Positions 9,680-18,894 of a DNA stretch of 64,000 bases are shown piece by piece. The notes under the pieces were generated by a model. That model was not told the origin of the DNA and made no database searches. It was given only the letters and a program-made list of their open reading frames with translations. The stretch is from Salinispirillum marinum (GTDB taxonomy: Bacteria > Pseudomonadota > Gammaproteobacteria > Pseudomonadales > Natronospirillaceae), in the NCBI RefSeq assembly GCF_042651565.1, contig NZ_JBHSDF010000004.1. One strand, 5' to 3'. The position numbers and the translations under genes are program-made. Within the stretch, counting starts at the first letter, position 1, and each line of letters begins with the position of its first letter.

Positions 9680-11459
9680 TCACGCCAGAGCTAGCGGGTT
9701 TACTGTGCCAGTAGCCTTGTCCATGGTCACTCCCTAATTTACGCAGCTGCTGAAACTGGTCGTCGGTTTCAATACCTTCGGTGATCACCTTAAGATTCAG
9801 GCGGTGTGCTAGGTCGATGATGGTTTGCATCATGAGTACATCCTGCTCGCCGTGCGCCAGATTCAATACGAAGCTGCGATCAATCTTCAATTGTGTGATC
9901 GGCATACGGCGCAGATAGCTTAGGCTGGAGTAGCCTGTGCCAAAGTCATCAATGGCAAGCCGAATTCCGTGCTGACGCAAGGCCTGCATCACTTCGATAC
10001 AGGCATCAATATCCCCCAAAAACGCCGTTTCTGTAATCTCCAATTCCAATGCCGATGGCGGCATCTGATGGGCTTCCAACGCATGAATAACATCGGCCAC
10101 AAAATCGGCACGCAGAAATTCCGTGGCTGACACATTAACCGCCATGGTGAAGGCGTCGTTGATCAACCCTGCTTGATACCATTGCCGCCATTGCGCACAG
10201 GAGGTTTGCAATGCCCAGTCACCCAAGGCTTCAATTATGCCGGTGCGTTCGGCCATGGGTATGAAGATATCCGGAGGAATGAAAATACCGTTGTGCTGCC
10301 AACGCATGAGTGCTTCTACGCCGATGGGCTGCCCGTCACTTAGCCGAATTTGCGGTTGGAAAAACATCGCTAGCTCTTGCTTATCTAAGGCGCTGCGCAA
10401 ATGCTCTTCCATTTCAAGCCCGCGCTTTACTTCTTCGCCGAGATAACGGTCGTACCAGACCAACTCTTGGTCTTCCGATTGTTGGGCGTGATGCAGCGCG
10501 GTGTTGGCGTCATCTATCAGCTCATCAACCGTCATGCCTTTGGTGAAATGCACCAGACCCATACGTGCGTTGAGCTGGAACTCCCGTTCACCGACAAATA
10601 CGGGCTTACTGACTGCTTGCACGAACTCTTCAGCCGACTTTTTTTCGCAGGCCTCGTCGTCGGCAAGAATGAGTACGCCAAAGATATAGCCGTCAAAACG
10701 ATAGACTCGCCGCTGGCAGGTCGGGTCACTGTCTTCGTACTCGTTTTGGAAGGTGGTAGCCAAGCGGCATATCACTTGGTCGGCCACTTGGTAGCCGTCA
10801 CGCACAGCGCTGGTGGCTAGACCACGCACCCAACTGAGCCCTAAGGTAACGCGTTGACCGGAGGCAATCTTCTGCTTTAAGTCTAGTTCGAGCGCACGCC
10901 GATTGGGCAGTTGCGTAATGCTGTCGTGGCTGGCTTGCCACTCCAATAAACACTTGGACTCTTCGCGCTCGGTCACGTTCTCTACATAGATATGTGCGCG
11001 GCCAAGTTCAGCCACCACGTGTACCCGGTATTCGTAAATTTCGAGGTCAACACGATGCTGCCATAGGTCATTGTTTATGTGACGCTGTTCAAGGTGATGC
11101 AAACGCGTAACGTAGTCATTAGGCAACAAGTTTTCCAGCGCGCCAGAGGATTCCGGCAATTGAGCCAGCAAAGCCTTGGCAGCCGGATTAATGTACATCA
11201 CACAGCCATCGTGCAGAGACACCGAGAACACCGGATTGGGGTTAAAATGCGGAAAGACTTCATCACCGCTGTTGCGCACGGCGCTGTACGTGGAAACCAA
11301 AAAGGGCACACAGAAATTGAGCAGCACCATTCCCCACCTTATGTCTTCGTCTCCCAGAATGGCACCGCCTTGGTTGATCGCGTTCAGTACCAGGCCGACG
11401 ACCGCACTGATTTTGACGGCATTGATGAGCATGGGCTTGGTGGGCAAACTGTGCAACAT
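9648..11459 (-). CDS. NrtS-like membrane domain fused to PAS, degenerate GGDEF and EAL
   Basis: This is a 603-residue protein. Residues about 8-62 read as a complete NrtS-type two-helix membrane module (VGLVLNAINQGG and VPFLVSTYSA are hallmark segments of that nitrate/nitrite transporter family). A PAS-like segment (about 70-165) and a GGDEF-fold domain (about 172-340) follow; the latter's signature is replaced by FDGYIF, so cyclase activity is unlikely. The EAL domain (about 350-595) keeps VEALMRW, ELEITE, IDDFGTGYSS, KIDRSFV and ITEGIET, so c-di-GMP hydrolysis is expected. It precedes nothing obviously co-transcribed; its start lies 21 bp after the stop of the acyltransferase operon on the same strand. 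The input sensed is unknown. Confidence 0.88.
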   Translation of the reverse strand: MLHSLPTKPMLINAVKISAVVGLVLNAINQGGAILGDEDIRWGMVLLNFCVPFLVSTYSAVRNSGDEVFPHFNPNPVFSVSLHDGCVMYINPAAKALLAQLPESSGALENLLPNDYVTRLHHLEQRHINNDLWQHRVDLEIYEYRVHVVAELGRAHIYVENVTEREESKCLLEWQASHDSITQLPNRRALELDLKQKIASGQRVTLGLSWVRGLATSAVRDGYQVADQVICRLATTFQNEYEDSDPTCQRRVYRFDGYIFGVLILADDEACEKKSAEEFVQAVSKPVFVGEREFQLNARMGLVHFTKGMTVDELIDDANTALHHAQQSEDQELVWYDRYLGEEVKRGLEMEEHLRSALDKQELAMFFQPQIRLSDGQPIGVEALMRWQHNGIFIPPDIFIPMAERTGIIEALGDWALQTSCAQWRQWYQAGLINDAFTMAVNVSATEFLRADFVADVIHALEAHQMPPSALELEITETAFLGDIDACIEVMQALRQHGIRLAIDDFGTGYSSLSYLRRMPITQLKIDRSFVLNLAHGEQDVLMMQTIIDLAHRLNLKVITEGIETDDQFQQLRKLGSDHGQGYWHSKPASSGVITDLLRQHAP

Positions 11460-11479
11460 ACAATACTTCCTGTCCGGCG

Positions 11480-12403
11480 TTATTGAACGTCAATGAACCT
11501 TGCTTTCACCTTAGCATTGATTTCCGCTACCGGCACAATAATCCCCAGTTCAAGAGCGTTGCCAAAATCGGCATCGAATACGGTTTCGCCGCACCAAATG
11601 CCGGTCGACAAGGACATATAAGACTGCAACACGGGTGGGATGCTCATGTCGTGCGGCAACAGTGCATCACGCAGTTGGCGGATACGCTCGTCGGCGCTGT
11701 TGTTCTCGCCAAAGGCCGCCGCGGCGTGCGTGGGTTCATATCGGCAGGTTTGGCGCGCCACTAAATAGGGTTCCGGCGGAGCATAATGTGCCTGCATGGT
11801 ACTGACTAATAGGTCGCGGCCGGTGTAGTTCAGGGTTTGGTACAACGACACATTGCCAAAGAAATACTGCACCTCAGGGTGTTTGCGCAGCAATGCGCCC
11901 AAGCCTACCCACGTTGCAAAGAAGCCCAACGCGCCCTTTTTGGCGGCGCGGTTGACCACCGAGCGGCCCAGTTCAATGGCATAGGGCAGGATGTTGCGTT
12001 GGAACGAAAGAGAATAATCAAACAAGCCAAAAGTTCGCAAACACTCTGGACCAAACACGGCCACCTTAGCACCCAACTGATAGCGGTACATGGCGACCAT
12101 TTCTTGATATTCGGGGTCCCAGGCCACCAACTGCGAATAGCACTGTTCGCCGTAGTCACGGTGGTCGAGGTCCAGCTCTTCGCCTCGTCCGGCACCGACG
12201 GCGCGGAAACCGGCTTCGCGCAATCGCCCTATTTCTTCCATCGCGGCTGGGCATTCGTCGCCAGTGAAACTGTAGATATTCAGGCCACGAAACTGTGCCA
12301 GCGGTGCCAACGCGGCGAGTTCTTGCGCCACGCTGTTCTTGATGACGGCGGAGATGGCAATTGGGTCTGCTTGAGCAAGAGTCGATTGATGCGCGAGTGT
12401 CAT
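11480..12403 (-). CDS. GNAT-fold N-acyltransferase (OlsB / hemolysin-like)
   Basis: This is a 307-residue protein with the GNAT acyltransferase pattern of the OlsB/hemolysin group: REAGFRAVGAG, then DLDHRDYG, a short strand and MYRYQLGA. Relatives N-acylate ornithine or other amino acids with a 3-hydroxyacyl-ACP to give lyso-aminolipids. The start is ATG 12403 behind the strong site AAGGAGA. The ATG overlaps the stop of the upstream NRDE-PlsC gene, so translation is probably coupled. The partner (PlsC-type O-acyltransferase) is exactly what a two-step ornithine-lipid-like synthesis needs. The amino-acid acceptor is not predictable, and it might instead acylate another amine. Confidence 0.75.
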   Translation of the reverse strand: MTLAHQSTLAQADPIAISAVIKNSVAQELAALAPLAQFRGLNIYSFTGDECPAAMEEIGRLREAGFRAVGAGRGEELDLDHRDYGEQCYSQLVAWDPEYQEMVAMYRYQLGAKVAVFGPECLRTFGLFDYSLSFQRNILPYAIELGRSVVNRAAKKGALGFFATWVGLGALLRKHPEVQYFFGNVSLYQTLNYTGRDLLVSTMQAHYAPPEPYLVARQTCRYEPTHAAAAFGENNSADERIRQLRDALLPHDMSIPPVLQSYMSLSTGIWCGETVFDADFGNALELGIIVPVAEINAKVKARFIDVQ

Positions 12404-14040
12404 GATGAAGTCTCCTTCAAGACAAGAGAGGACGTAGCCTGAGCGAGCGCCGGATGCGGACGCGCCAGCCGCCCATATTGTGCACGGACAATCGCCATGC
12501 GCTGTTGATCGTTCGGGGCGAGCTGTTCGAGATCCTCGGCACGGATGGTTTCCCCCACGCACACATCGAAGGTGCGGGTAGCGGGTTTCAACAGCTCGCG
12601 CGGCAGCAAGGCCATTTCAAGGTTCAGCGCGGCATTGAAGCGCTGGCGCAAAGCCGCGACGCCATGAAACAACCATGAATTCGTGCCTTCTAGGTGGATA
12701 GGCACCAATGAGCGACCATAGCGTCGGGCCAGAGTCACAGGCATGCTGTGCCATTCAAAGTCGGTCAGTTGGCCCTGTTGTTTGCGCGCGGTGCGCCCGG
12801 CCGGGAACACTAAAATGGCGGCGTCGGTGGCGAAGGCGGCATGCAGATTGCGCACCGACTGGCGCGAAGAACGATATCGATCCACCGGCACGACCAAGGG
12901 TTGCAGGGGCGGAATCAAGGTCAGCAAATCCGTCACCACCACCTTCACCTCCGGATAGTAACTTTGCAACCACGCGAGCAGAATCAGGCCATCTAGGCCA
13001 CCGGTTGGGTGATTCGCCACAAATACCGGACGTGCTGCGACCGTGGGTAGCGTTGCGCCATTAAGCACCTGTGCGCTAACGCCCAAACGCTGCAACACTT
13101 GCGCGGGAAAACGACGCGCATTGGTGTCCGAAAGGGCCATTAACGCTTGGTTGAATTGGCGCACTTGCGTTATCCACAATAACAACCGCAACGGCCAACC
13201 GCGCAAGCGCTGCCAAAGCGTTGGATTTTTGTCCTGTAACAACCGTTCAACGTCTACCGGCGGTGCAATGGGTGGTACAACGGGCGCACTGTGCGGCAGG
13301 GGCTGCCAATGGGTTTTTAACGTCTGTATGCTCGTCGGCTCGGCTCCCGGTACAGGTGTACCCGGCCAATATTCCATGCGCGTTAAACCCGGCTGTACCT
13401 GAATGCGTGTTAGGCTGACGGTGGCGCGGTCGCGCCGGTTCATCGCAACCGATGCCCATGGCATCCACCCGTGGCGTTGGCAATGCGCTTGTAGCTGGTG
13501 TTCAGGCGTCCAAATTCGCCAACCTTGGAGTTCGGTTGCCCAGCGGGAGAAAAAATACCGCCGCAGCAGGGGAATCCACTGCGGCAGTAATGAGGAAGTA
13601 CTGAACGGTGAGCTGGGAGCTACCGTCTCTGACCATGCCTGTGCCGACCAACGCCAGCATAGCGGTTCTTGGGTTTGCCAAAAGACAAAAACAACGCAAG
13701 GCGCGAAGTCCATTGGAGCGGTATTCTGCAACAACGAACGCACCGCCATCGGCGTGGCACAAGCACTCAGGGAGCGCACCAAGCGGCCACGACTCTGGGT
13801 AGCCATGGTAGTTCGGTGTTGTTGTTCAGCGGCATAGTCGTTCAGCAAGCAAATCGTTAGCCCTTGGTCGTTGGTGGCTAGCCAGAAACCATCACCTTCA
13901 GGGTCATGCGGAGCCAGTATCTCGCGCCCGCCTTCATTGAACACCATCGGCGGCTCGGCTGCGATGCGACTGCGCCGTTCATCCCGGCTGAACACAATGT
14001 TCAATGTGCCCTGATGATGTTGCCAACTTAGGGTGCACAT
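12400..14040 (-). CDS. NRDE-domain / PlsC-type acyltransferase fusion
   Basis: This 546-residue protein has two halves. Residues 1 to about 235 are an NRDE (TANGO2-like) domain, with Cys2 right after the start and SRDERRSR in place of the usual NRDE motif; the family's function is poorly known. Residues about 300-540 are a lysophospholipid acyltransferase: NHPTGGLD (His344 and Asp350, the HX5D variant seen in OlsA/OlsF proteins), then VPVDRYRSSR, VFPAGR and PIHLEGTNS. It would O-acylate a lyso-lipid, most simply the product of the GNAT enzyme encoded next. The reading frame overlaps both neighbours (13 bp with the DinB-like gene, 4 bp with the GNAT gene). I know of no standard description of this fusion. 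Confidence 0.82.
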   Translation of the reverse strand: MCTLSWQHHQGTLNIVFSRDERRSRIAAEPPMVFNEGGREILAPHDPEGDGFWLATNDQGLTICLLNDYAAEQQHRTTMATQSRGRLVRSLSACATPMAVRSLLQNTAPMDFAPCVVFVFWQTQEPLCWRWSAQAWSETVAPSSPFSTSSLLPQWIPLLRRYFFSRWATELQGWRIWTPEHQLQAHCQRHGWMPWASVAMNRRDRATVSLTRIQVQPGLTRMEYWPGTPVPGAEPTSIQTLKTHWQPLPHSAPVVPPIAPPVDVERLLQDKNPTLWQRLRGWPLRLLLWITQVRQFNQALMALSDTNARRFPAQVLQRLGVSAQVLNGATLPTVAARPVFVANHPTGGLDGLILLAWLQSYYPEVKVVVTDLLTLIPPLQPLVVPVDRYRSSRQSVRNLHAAFATDAAILVFPAGRTARKQQGQLTDFEWHSMPVTLARRYGRSLVPIHLEGTNSWLFHGVAALRQRFNAALNLEMALLPRELLKPATRTFDVCVGETIRAEDLEQLAPNDQQRMAIVRAQYGRLARPHPALAQATSSLVLKETSS

Positions 14041-14588
14041 AATGACTGCTCCACACCCTGCGACGTTTCATAGCGGCGTGTGGATGGGTTAACGCCGAAA
14101 CCCGGTGGCATGGCGCCGCCCTGTATCACCACCAGCATTTCCACCAAAGCAAAGTGATGAATGCTGTGTTGCGTGAGAAATACCAGCTCGCGGGCTAATG
14201 TCGTTGTGACCGGTGCGTTATCATCGTCGGTGCAGTAGTGGAGGATCAACGCTCGGTCACCGTGCTTTATATGTGTTGCTAGCTCAGTCTGGACGCACTG
14301 CAACAACATCAACGCATACGATGAATCGACCTCGACACGCGGGTCACGCTGACGATGTTCGTAGTCGATGTCGGTGCCACTTGATAAGGCGACAGACAAG
14401 GCGAGATAGTGATCCAGGATATGCCGCACGTGGCGGCCGGGCGTTTGCCCATGTGGTAGCAATTCACAATGGCCGCTGTACTCCGTGTGGTTTACATGCG
14501 CCAGCCAGTTCTCCAAGCGTTGCATGACACCGACGGCTTCGTGCCACAGCAGGCTCATGTCGTTTCCTATCCGTTGATCACCTACCAT
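14028..14588 (-). CDS. DinB-like four-helix metal-binding protein
   Basis: This is a 186-residue protein with the spaced histidines of the DinB/YfiT-like fold: RHVRHILDHY near residue 51 and TQHSIHHFALVE near 137, which together would bind a divalent metal. DinB-like proteins act as thiol-dependent transferases or have unknown roles. ATG 14588 overlaps the stop of the DUF547 gene (TGATG) and is preceded by GAGGG, so coupling is likely; a second in-frame ATG at 14558 follows AGGA. Its position in the lipid-acyltransferase operon is the only clue to function. Confidence 0.75.
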   Translation of the reverse strand: MVGDQRIGNDMSLLWHEAVGVMQRLENWLAHVNHTEYSGHCELLPHGQTPGRHVRHILDHYLALSVALSSGTDIDYEHRQRDPRVEVDSSYALMLLQCVQTELATHIKHGDRALILHYCTDDDNAPVTTTLARELVFLTQHSIHHFALVEMLVVIQGGAMPPGFGVNPSTRRYETSQGVEQSLCAP

Positions 14589-15415
14589 CAATTTTCCCTC
14601 GGCATATTGGCGACACTGCGGCTATTGACATCGTTGAGCGCCCAGTCGTAATCAAGAAAACGAATAGGCACCTGCTCAGTCGCCAAGCGCTCCCGTTGAT
14701 TGTCCGGCACCCCCAGCTCGTCGGCATATAACGCTAAGAATTCGCCCAATCGGTTAGTGCCTTGCCAACCGGAAGCGAAATCATCCCGATACCAACGAAA
14801 TATCGAAGACACTTCAACGCCTTCACCCGCCCAGCGGTTGCGTGATCTATCGCTGAGAAAAGCCCGCGTAGCCTGATCCAACTGTTGCTCTAGCGTGTCC
14901 GCTTCAAAAGCTTCGGTCAGCAAAGCCGGGCAACCGATACTGGCGCAGTTCACCGCAAAATGGATACGCGGTTCGTTATAGCGCCCCGAGCCACGGATCA
15001 TTTCATGTTCTATTTCGTCCAAACTGCGCTCTTGACCCAAAAGAGGAATGAATTCGCGTTTCCACGGTGAACGAAAGAGTGAGCCCAGATCACGAATAGA
15101 ATCAAGGTCAGGATAAGCGGTGAGTATCAACTCCACCGTCCACGCGTTATAGGCGTTGATCAAAAAAGCGAGCTGGGTATCCGACGACCATTGCTCAAAC
15201 TCAGGCTCTGTCACCGCCGACAGTGCATCCAGATAGTCCGTAAGCTCGGCCCGCTGGTCTGCGAAACCCGCATAGTCCACGGCGGTGGCTCGTCCCTCAT
15301 TGAACGGCTGCACATGGCGCTGCAACAATTCTGTCCACGCTCTGTGCTCCATGGCCGACACCGAACCACCGAACAGCCCCCCGAGCAGGACACCTAGCCA
15401 TACTATTCTTCGCAT
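14588..15415 (-). CDS. DUF547 exported protein
   Basis: This is a 275-residue protein of the DUF547 family. Recognisable blocks are LAFLINAYNAWTVELIL, SLDEIEHEMIRG and HFAVNCASIGCPAL, the last with the conserved Cys. A signal peptide (MRRIVWLGV to SVSA) points to the periplasm. I start it at ATG 15415 because it begins the signal peptide; an upstream in-frame start would put about 21 residues before it. It is the first gene of a four-gene overlapping unit. DUF547 proteins have no agreed activity, though the conserved Cys and His suggest an enzyme. Confidence 0.85.
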   Translation of the reverse strand: MRRIVWLGVLLGGLFGGSVSAMEHRAWTELLQRHVQPFNEGRATAVDYAGFADQRAELTDYLDALSAVTEPEFEQWSSDTQLAFLINAYNAWTVELILTAYPDLDSIRDLGSLFRSPWKREFIPLLGQERSLDEIEHEMIRGSGRYNEPRIHFAVNCASIGCPALLTEAFEADTLEQQLDQATRAFLSDRSRNRWAGEGVEVSSIFRWYRDDFASGWQGTNRLGEFLALYADELGVPDNQRERLATEQVPIRFLDYDWALNDVNSRSVANMPREN

Positions 15416-15635
15416 CAATTCTTCTACCCTTTGCCTACTGATTACCTGCTTGGATATCACCCGTGTAAAAAAGTTCATTCTGTCTGCTTTGCCTGTCGCG
15501 GAATGTTCACAAGATGGTTTAGGCTTTAACTGTTATACTTTGTAACCGCAGGTAACGATTAGGGAAATTCCGACGTATTCTCCCGCCCGCGCTTATTTTT
15601 GTTTTTCTGGTTGCGTCAACAGTAGAGGTTTGCCT

Positions 15636-16991
15636 ATGGCATATACGGTCATTGCCGAAGAACTCAGAGAAGCCTTAGCCAAGGACGACCTCCAGACCAT
15701 GGAGCAACTCGTTGCCGATATGCAACCGGCTGACCTCGCGGAATTCATTCAGGAACACCCGGTCGACATCAACCTGAAGTTGTTGTCTTGCTTGCCGATT
15801 AAACAGCGCGCGGAAACCTTTGGTTATTTCTCCGAAAATGATCAGCGCGAACTGGCCGAACACATGGATGAGTCCACCTTGGCTAACCTGTTCATCCACA
15901 TGAACTCGGATGAACGGGCCGACTTGTTCAACCTGCTCGAAGAAGAACTTAAAGCCGATTTGATGCGTCGCCTAGCGCGTAATGAGCGGGAGGACTTGCG
16001 CCGTCTGTCCAGTTATGAAGAAGGCACCGCGGGGTCTATTATGACCAGCGACTATGTGGCTGTGCCTGCCCAGTCCAGCGTTGCGCAAGCCTTTGATATT
16101 GTGCGTTCTACCGCACCCGACGCGGAAACCATTTACGACATCTACAGTATCGACCATATGGGTCGTTTGATGGGTGCGACGTCGCTGCGCGAAATGATTC
16201 TGGCGCGCACCACGGCGCGGATGGACGCGCTGATGACCACGGAGCTGATCAGCGCTACCGTGGATACCCCGCAGGAAGAAGTCGCCAAACTGATTTCACG
16301 TTACGATCTCTTGGCGTTGCCGATTATTGATAATGACGCGCGGCTAGTAGGCATTGTGACCTACGATGACGCGATGGACGTAGCAGAACAAGAAGCCACG
16401 GAAGACATCCACAAAGGGGCTTCAGTGGGCCGTTTGGATGACGGTTTTGGCCGTGCGCGCTTGCGGGATCTCTATCGGACGCGGATTGTTTGGCTGGTCT
16501 TGCTGGTGTTTGGCAACATTTTCTCCGGCATGGGCATAGCGCTGTTTGAAACCACCATTGCGGCGCATGTTGCTTTGGTGTTTTTTCTCCCCCTATTGAT
16601 TGGCAGTGGCGGTAATGCGGGTGCGCAGGCATCCACGCTGATGGTGCGGGGTATTGCTACGGGCGATGTAGGTGTTTCGGATTGGGCACGTTTGCTGGGC
16701 CGGGAGCTGCTTGTGGCCGGTGCACTAGGGCTAACCATGGCACTGGCTGTATCACCCATTGGGTTCTGGCGCGGGGGCGAAGAAATTGCGTTTATTGTGG
16801 GTACCGCCATGATCAGTGTGGTGGTGTTGGGTAGCCTGATCGGTATTTGCTTACCTTTTATTCTCAATCATCTCGGTTGGGACCCGGCAACGGCGAGCGC
16901 TCCGCTGGTAACCACCTTGATTGATGCGGCCGGGGTCATTCTGTATTTCAGTATTGCTGCGGCGGTATTGGATCTGCCTGGCCTGTTTTAA
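15636..16991 (+). CDS. mgtE: Magnesium transporter MgtE
   Basis: This is a 451-residue Mg2+ channel/transporter of the inner membrane. It has an N-terminal superhelical MgtE_N domain (about 1-125, with PADLAEFIQEHP), two CBS motifs (about 130-255) that sense cytosolic Mg2+, a plug helix, and five membrane helices (about 285-450) containing the pore-family block GSGGNAGAQASTLMVRGIATG. Length and order are typical. The start is ATG 15636 behind GAGG; an in-frame TTG lies 6 bp upstream. I saw no Mg2+ riboswitch in the ~220-bp upstream gap. hemH follows on the same strand. Confidence 0.97.
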   Translation: MAYTVIAEELREALAKDDLQTMEQLVADMQPADLAEFIQEHPVDINLKLLSCLPIKQRAETFGYFSENDQRELAEHMDESTLANLFIHMNSDERADLFNLLEEELKADLMRRLARNEREDLRRLSSYEEGTAGSIMTSDYVAVPAQSSVAQAFDIVRSTAPDAETIYDIYSIDHMGRLMGATSLREMILARTTARMDALMTTELISATVDTPQEEVAKLISRYDLLALPIIDNDARLVGIVTYDDAMDVAEQEATEDIHKGASVGRLDDGFGRARLRDLYRTRIVWLVLLVFGNIFSGMGIALFETTIAAHVALVFFLPLLIGSGGNAGAQASTLMVRGIATGDVGVSDWARLLGRELLVAGALGLTMALAVSPIGFWRGGEEIAFIVGTAMISVVVLGSLIGICLPFILNHLGWDPATASAPLVTTLIDAAGVILYFSIAAAVLDLPGLF

Positions 16992-17035
16992 CGTATCGTC
17001 GCTTGTTATTTTTCTTCTGATAGGACTGATTGTGT

Positions 17036-18115
17036 ATGGCTTTTACTGGAGTCCGTAACTATTCGCACGCCCAACCGGATAAGACCGGTATTTTAATCAC
17101 CAACTTAGGCACGCCCGATGCGCCCGAAACTGGTGCAGTGCGGCGTTACCTACGCGAGTTTTTGTCTGACCACCGGGTAGTGGAAATCCCCAAGGCCATT
17201 TGGTGGTTCATTCTGAACGGCATCATTCTGTTGCTACGGCCAGCACGTTCAGCGAAGAACTATCGTACCGTTTGGACAGAGCGCGGTTCACCGTTGCTTT
17301 ACCATACGGCAGATCAATGCGCTGCCATTCGCCAGTACATGCAGGGCCGTTATGGTGATGATGTGGTGGTGGAATTTGCCATGCGCTATGGCAACCCGGC
17401 CATTACCGATGTACTGCAAAAGATGCAAGACCAAGGTGTACGCCGTTTGCTGGTATTGCCCATGTATCCTCAGTACTCAGCCACAACAACCGCCTCAACC
17501 TTCGACGCCATTGCGCACGATTTCGCGCAGCGGCGCTGGATTCCCGAACTGCGTTTTATTAATCACTACCATGATTTCCCGCCCTATATCGAAGCCATGG
17601 CAGAGCATATTGAAGCGTTTCAAAAAATCAACGGCAGCCCGGAAAAGCTGGTTTTGTCATACCATGGCATACCCAAACGCAACCTATTGGAAGGCGACCC
17701 CTACCATTGTGAATGCTACAAAACGTCGCGTTTACTGGCCGAACGCCTTGGCCTTCCACGTGAGCAAGTACTAACTACGTTTCAGTCCCGATTCGGTAAA
17801 CAGGAATGGCTTAAACCTTATACGGATGCCACGATGAAGCAATTAGGGGCGGAAGGCGTGGGCTCGCTTCAGGTATTCTGCCCGGGGTTTCCAGCCGACT
17901 GTTTAGAAACCATTGAAGAAATAGCGGAAGAAAACAAACATTACTTTGAGGAAGCCGGCGGGAAGAACTTTGCCTATATTCCGGCGCTGAATGCAGAACC
18001 GCACCACATTCATGCCCTGACGGCCCTATTGGAGCAACACCTGAAAGGTTGGCACCCGTTGGGTAATAGTGACAAGGAGTTAACCGTGGCAGAAGCCAAC
18101 GCAAAAGGCGCTTAG
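17036..18115 (+). CDS. hemH: Ferrochelatase
   Basis: This is a 359-residue ferrochelatase, which inserts Fe2+ into protoporphyrin IX in the last step of heme b synthesis. It contains ILITNLGTPDAPETGAVRRY, the strand LLVLPMYPQYSATT, the catalytic-His motif LSYHGIPKR and a downstream FQSRFGKQEWLKPYTD. Length and motifs are complete. ATG 17036 follows AGGA; a TTG two codons earlier is less likely. It is downstream of mgtE with a short gap and converges on the crotonase-family gene 26 bp further on. Confidence 0.97.
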   Translation: MAFTGVRNYSHAQPDKTGILITNLGTPDAPETGAVRRYLREFLSDHRVVEIPKAIWWFILNGIILLLRPARSAKNYRTVWTERGSPLLYHTADQCAAIRQYMQGRYGDDVVVEFAMRYGNPAITDVLQKMQDQGVRRLLVLPMYPQYSATTTASTFDAIAHDFAQRRWIPELRFINHYHDFPPYIEAMAEHIEAFQKINGSPEKLVLSYHGIPKRNLLEGDPYHCECYKTSRLLAERLGLPREQVLTTFQSRFGKQEWLKPYTDATMKQLGAEGVGSLQVFCPGFPADCLETIEEIAEENKHYFEEAGGKNFAYIPALNAEPHHIHALTALLEQHLKGWHPLGNSDKELTVAEANAKGA

Positions 18116-18141
18116 GGCCTATTGCGGAACACAAGCCACCG

Positions 18142-18888
18142 CTAACGCTGAAAAAATGAGGCGACGGCGGTGGCGAATTCTTTACTGCGCAGGCGTTCCT
18201 GAAAAATTTCCGCCTCGGCGTCTATCGACTTTAGCACCTCGGCATAGCCCTCACCTTTCATCAATCGCTTGGCGGCCTGCATGGCTTCTGGCGGGCGCTT
18301 CGCCAATTCCTGTGCCCAACTGCGACCGGCCTCCAAGGTGTCAGTGTCCGCCACGACCTTATTGATCAACCCAGCGGCCAGTGCCTCTTGTGCGCTGAAG
18401 CGATTACCCAACAGCAGCCATTCGGCGGCCTTAACATGGCCGACCTGGCGTGGTAACAGCAGCGACGATGCGAATTCAGGCACTAAGCCCAAGTTCACAA
18501 ACGGCATTTGAAACACGGCCTGCTCGCCTGCTACGACTAAGTCGCAGTGCAACAACAGTGTGGTGCCAATGCCAATCGCACTTCCATTCACCGCCGCCAC
18601 CATGGGTTTTGGAAAAACAGCAGCAGTACGTAAGAACCGTAAAACCGGTGCGTTTCGGTCTTTCATCGGGTGCGCCATAAAATCGCGCAGGTCATTGCCT
18701 GCGGTAAAACAGGCAGCATCACCCGTGAACAACACGGCTTTTATTTCTGCATCGGTCTCTGCTTGTTCTAAAGACTCTCGAAGCATGTCGTACATCGCTT
18801 CGGTAATGGCGTTTTTCTTATCCGGACGATTAAAGCGGATAACCATTACGCCATTGTCCAACAGCGTCAATACGTCACTCATGCTCAT
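18142..18888 (-). CDS. Enoyl-CoA hydratase/isomerase family protein
   Basis: This is a 248-residue crotonase-fold enzyme acting on acyl-CoA thioesters. Oxyanion-hole segments are FTAGNDLRDF and NGSAIGIGTT, and an acidic catalytic candidate is the Glu of LGLVPEFASS. The position of that Glu and the compact C-terminus resemble the delta3-delta2-enoyl-CoA isomerase or PaaG-like branch more than classic hydratases, but this is not certain. It starts 6 bp after the chemoreceptor gene, with GAGGA inside the end of that gene, so the two are probably co-transcribed despite unrelated roles. Confidence 0.88.
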   Translation of the reverse strand: MSMSDVLTLLDNGVMVIRFNRPDKKNAITEAMYDMLRESLEQAETDAEIKAVLFTGDAACFTAGNDLRDFMAHPMKDRNAPVLRFLRTAAVFPKPMVAAVNGSAIGIGTTLLLHCDLVVAGEQAVFQMPFVNLGLVPEFASSLLLPRQVGHVKAAEWLLLGNRFSAQEALAAGLINKVVADTDTLEAGRSWAQELAKRPPEAMQAAKRLMKGEGYAEVLKSIDAEAEIFQERLRSKEFATAVASFFQR

Positions 18889-18894
18889 GAAGCA

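Noticed and set aside
10681..10730. Active diguanylate cyclase in the NrtS-like EAL protein
   Set aside because: The signature is FDGYIF rather than GGDEF/GGEEF, so cyclase activity is not supported.
11837..12442. 201-aa plus-strand frame opposite the GNAT gene
   Set aside because: Antisense shadow; the minus-strand gene has clear motifs, a strong ribosome site and overlapping operon neighbours.
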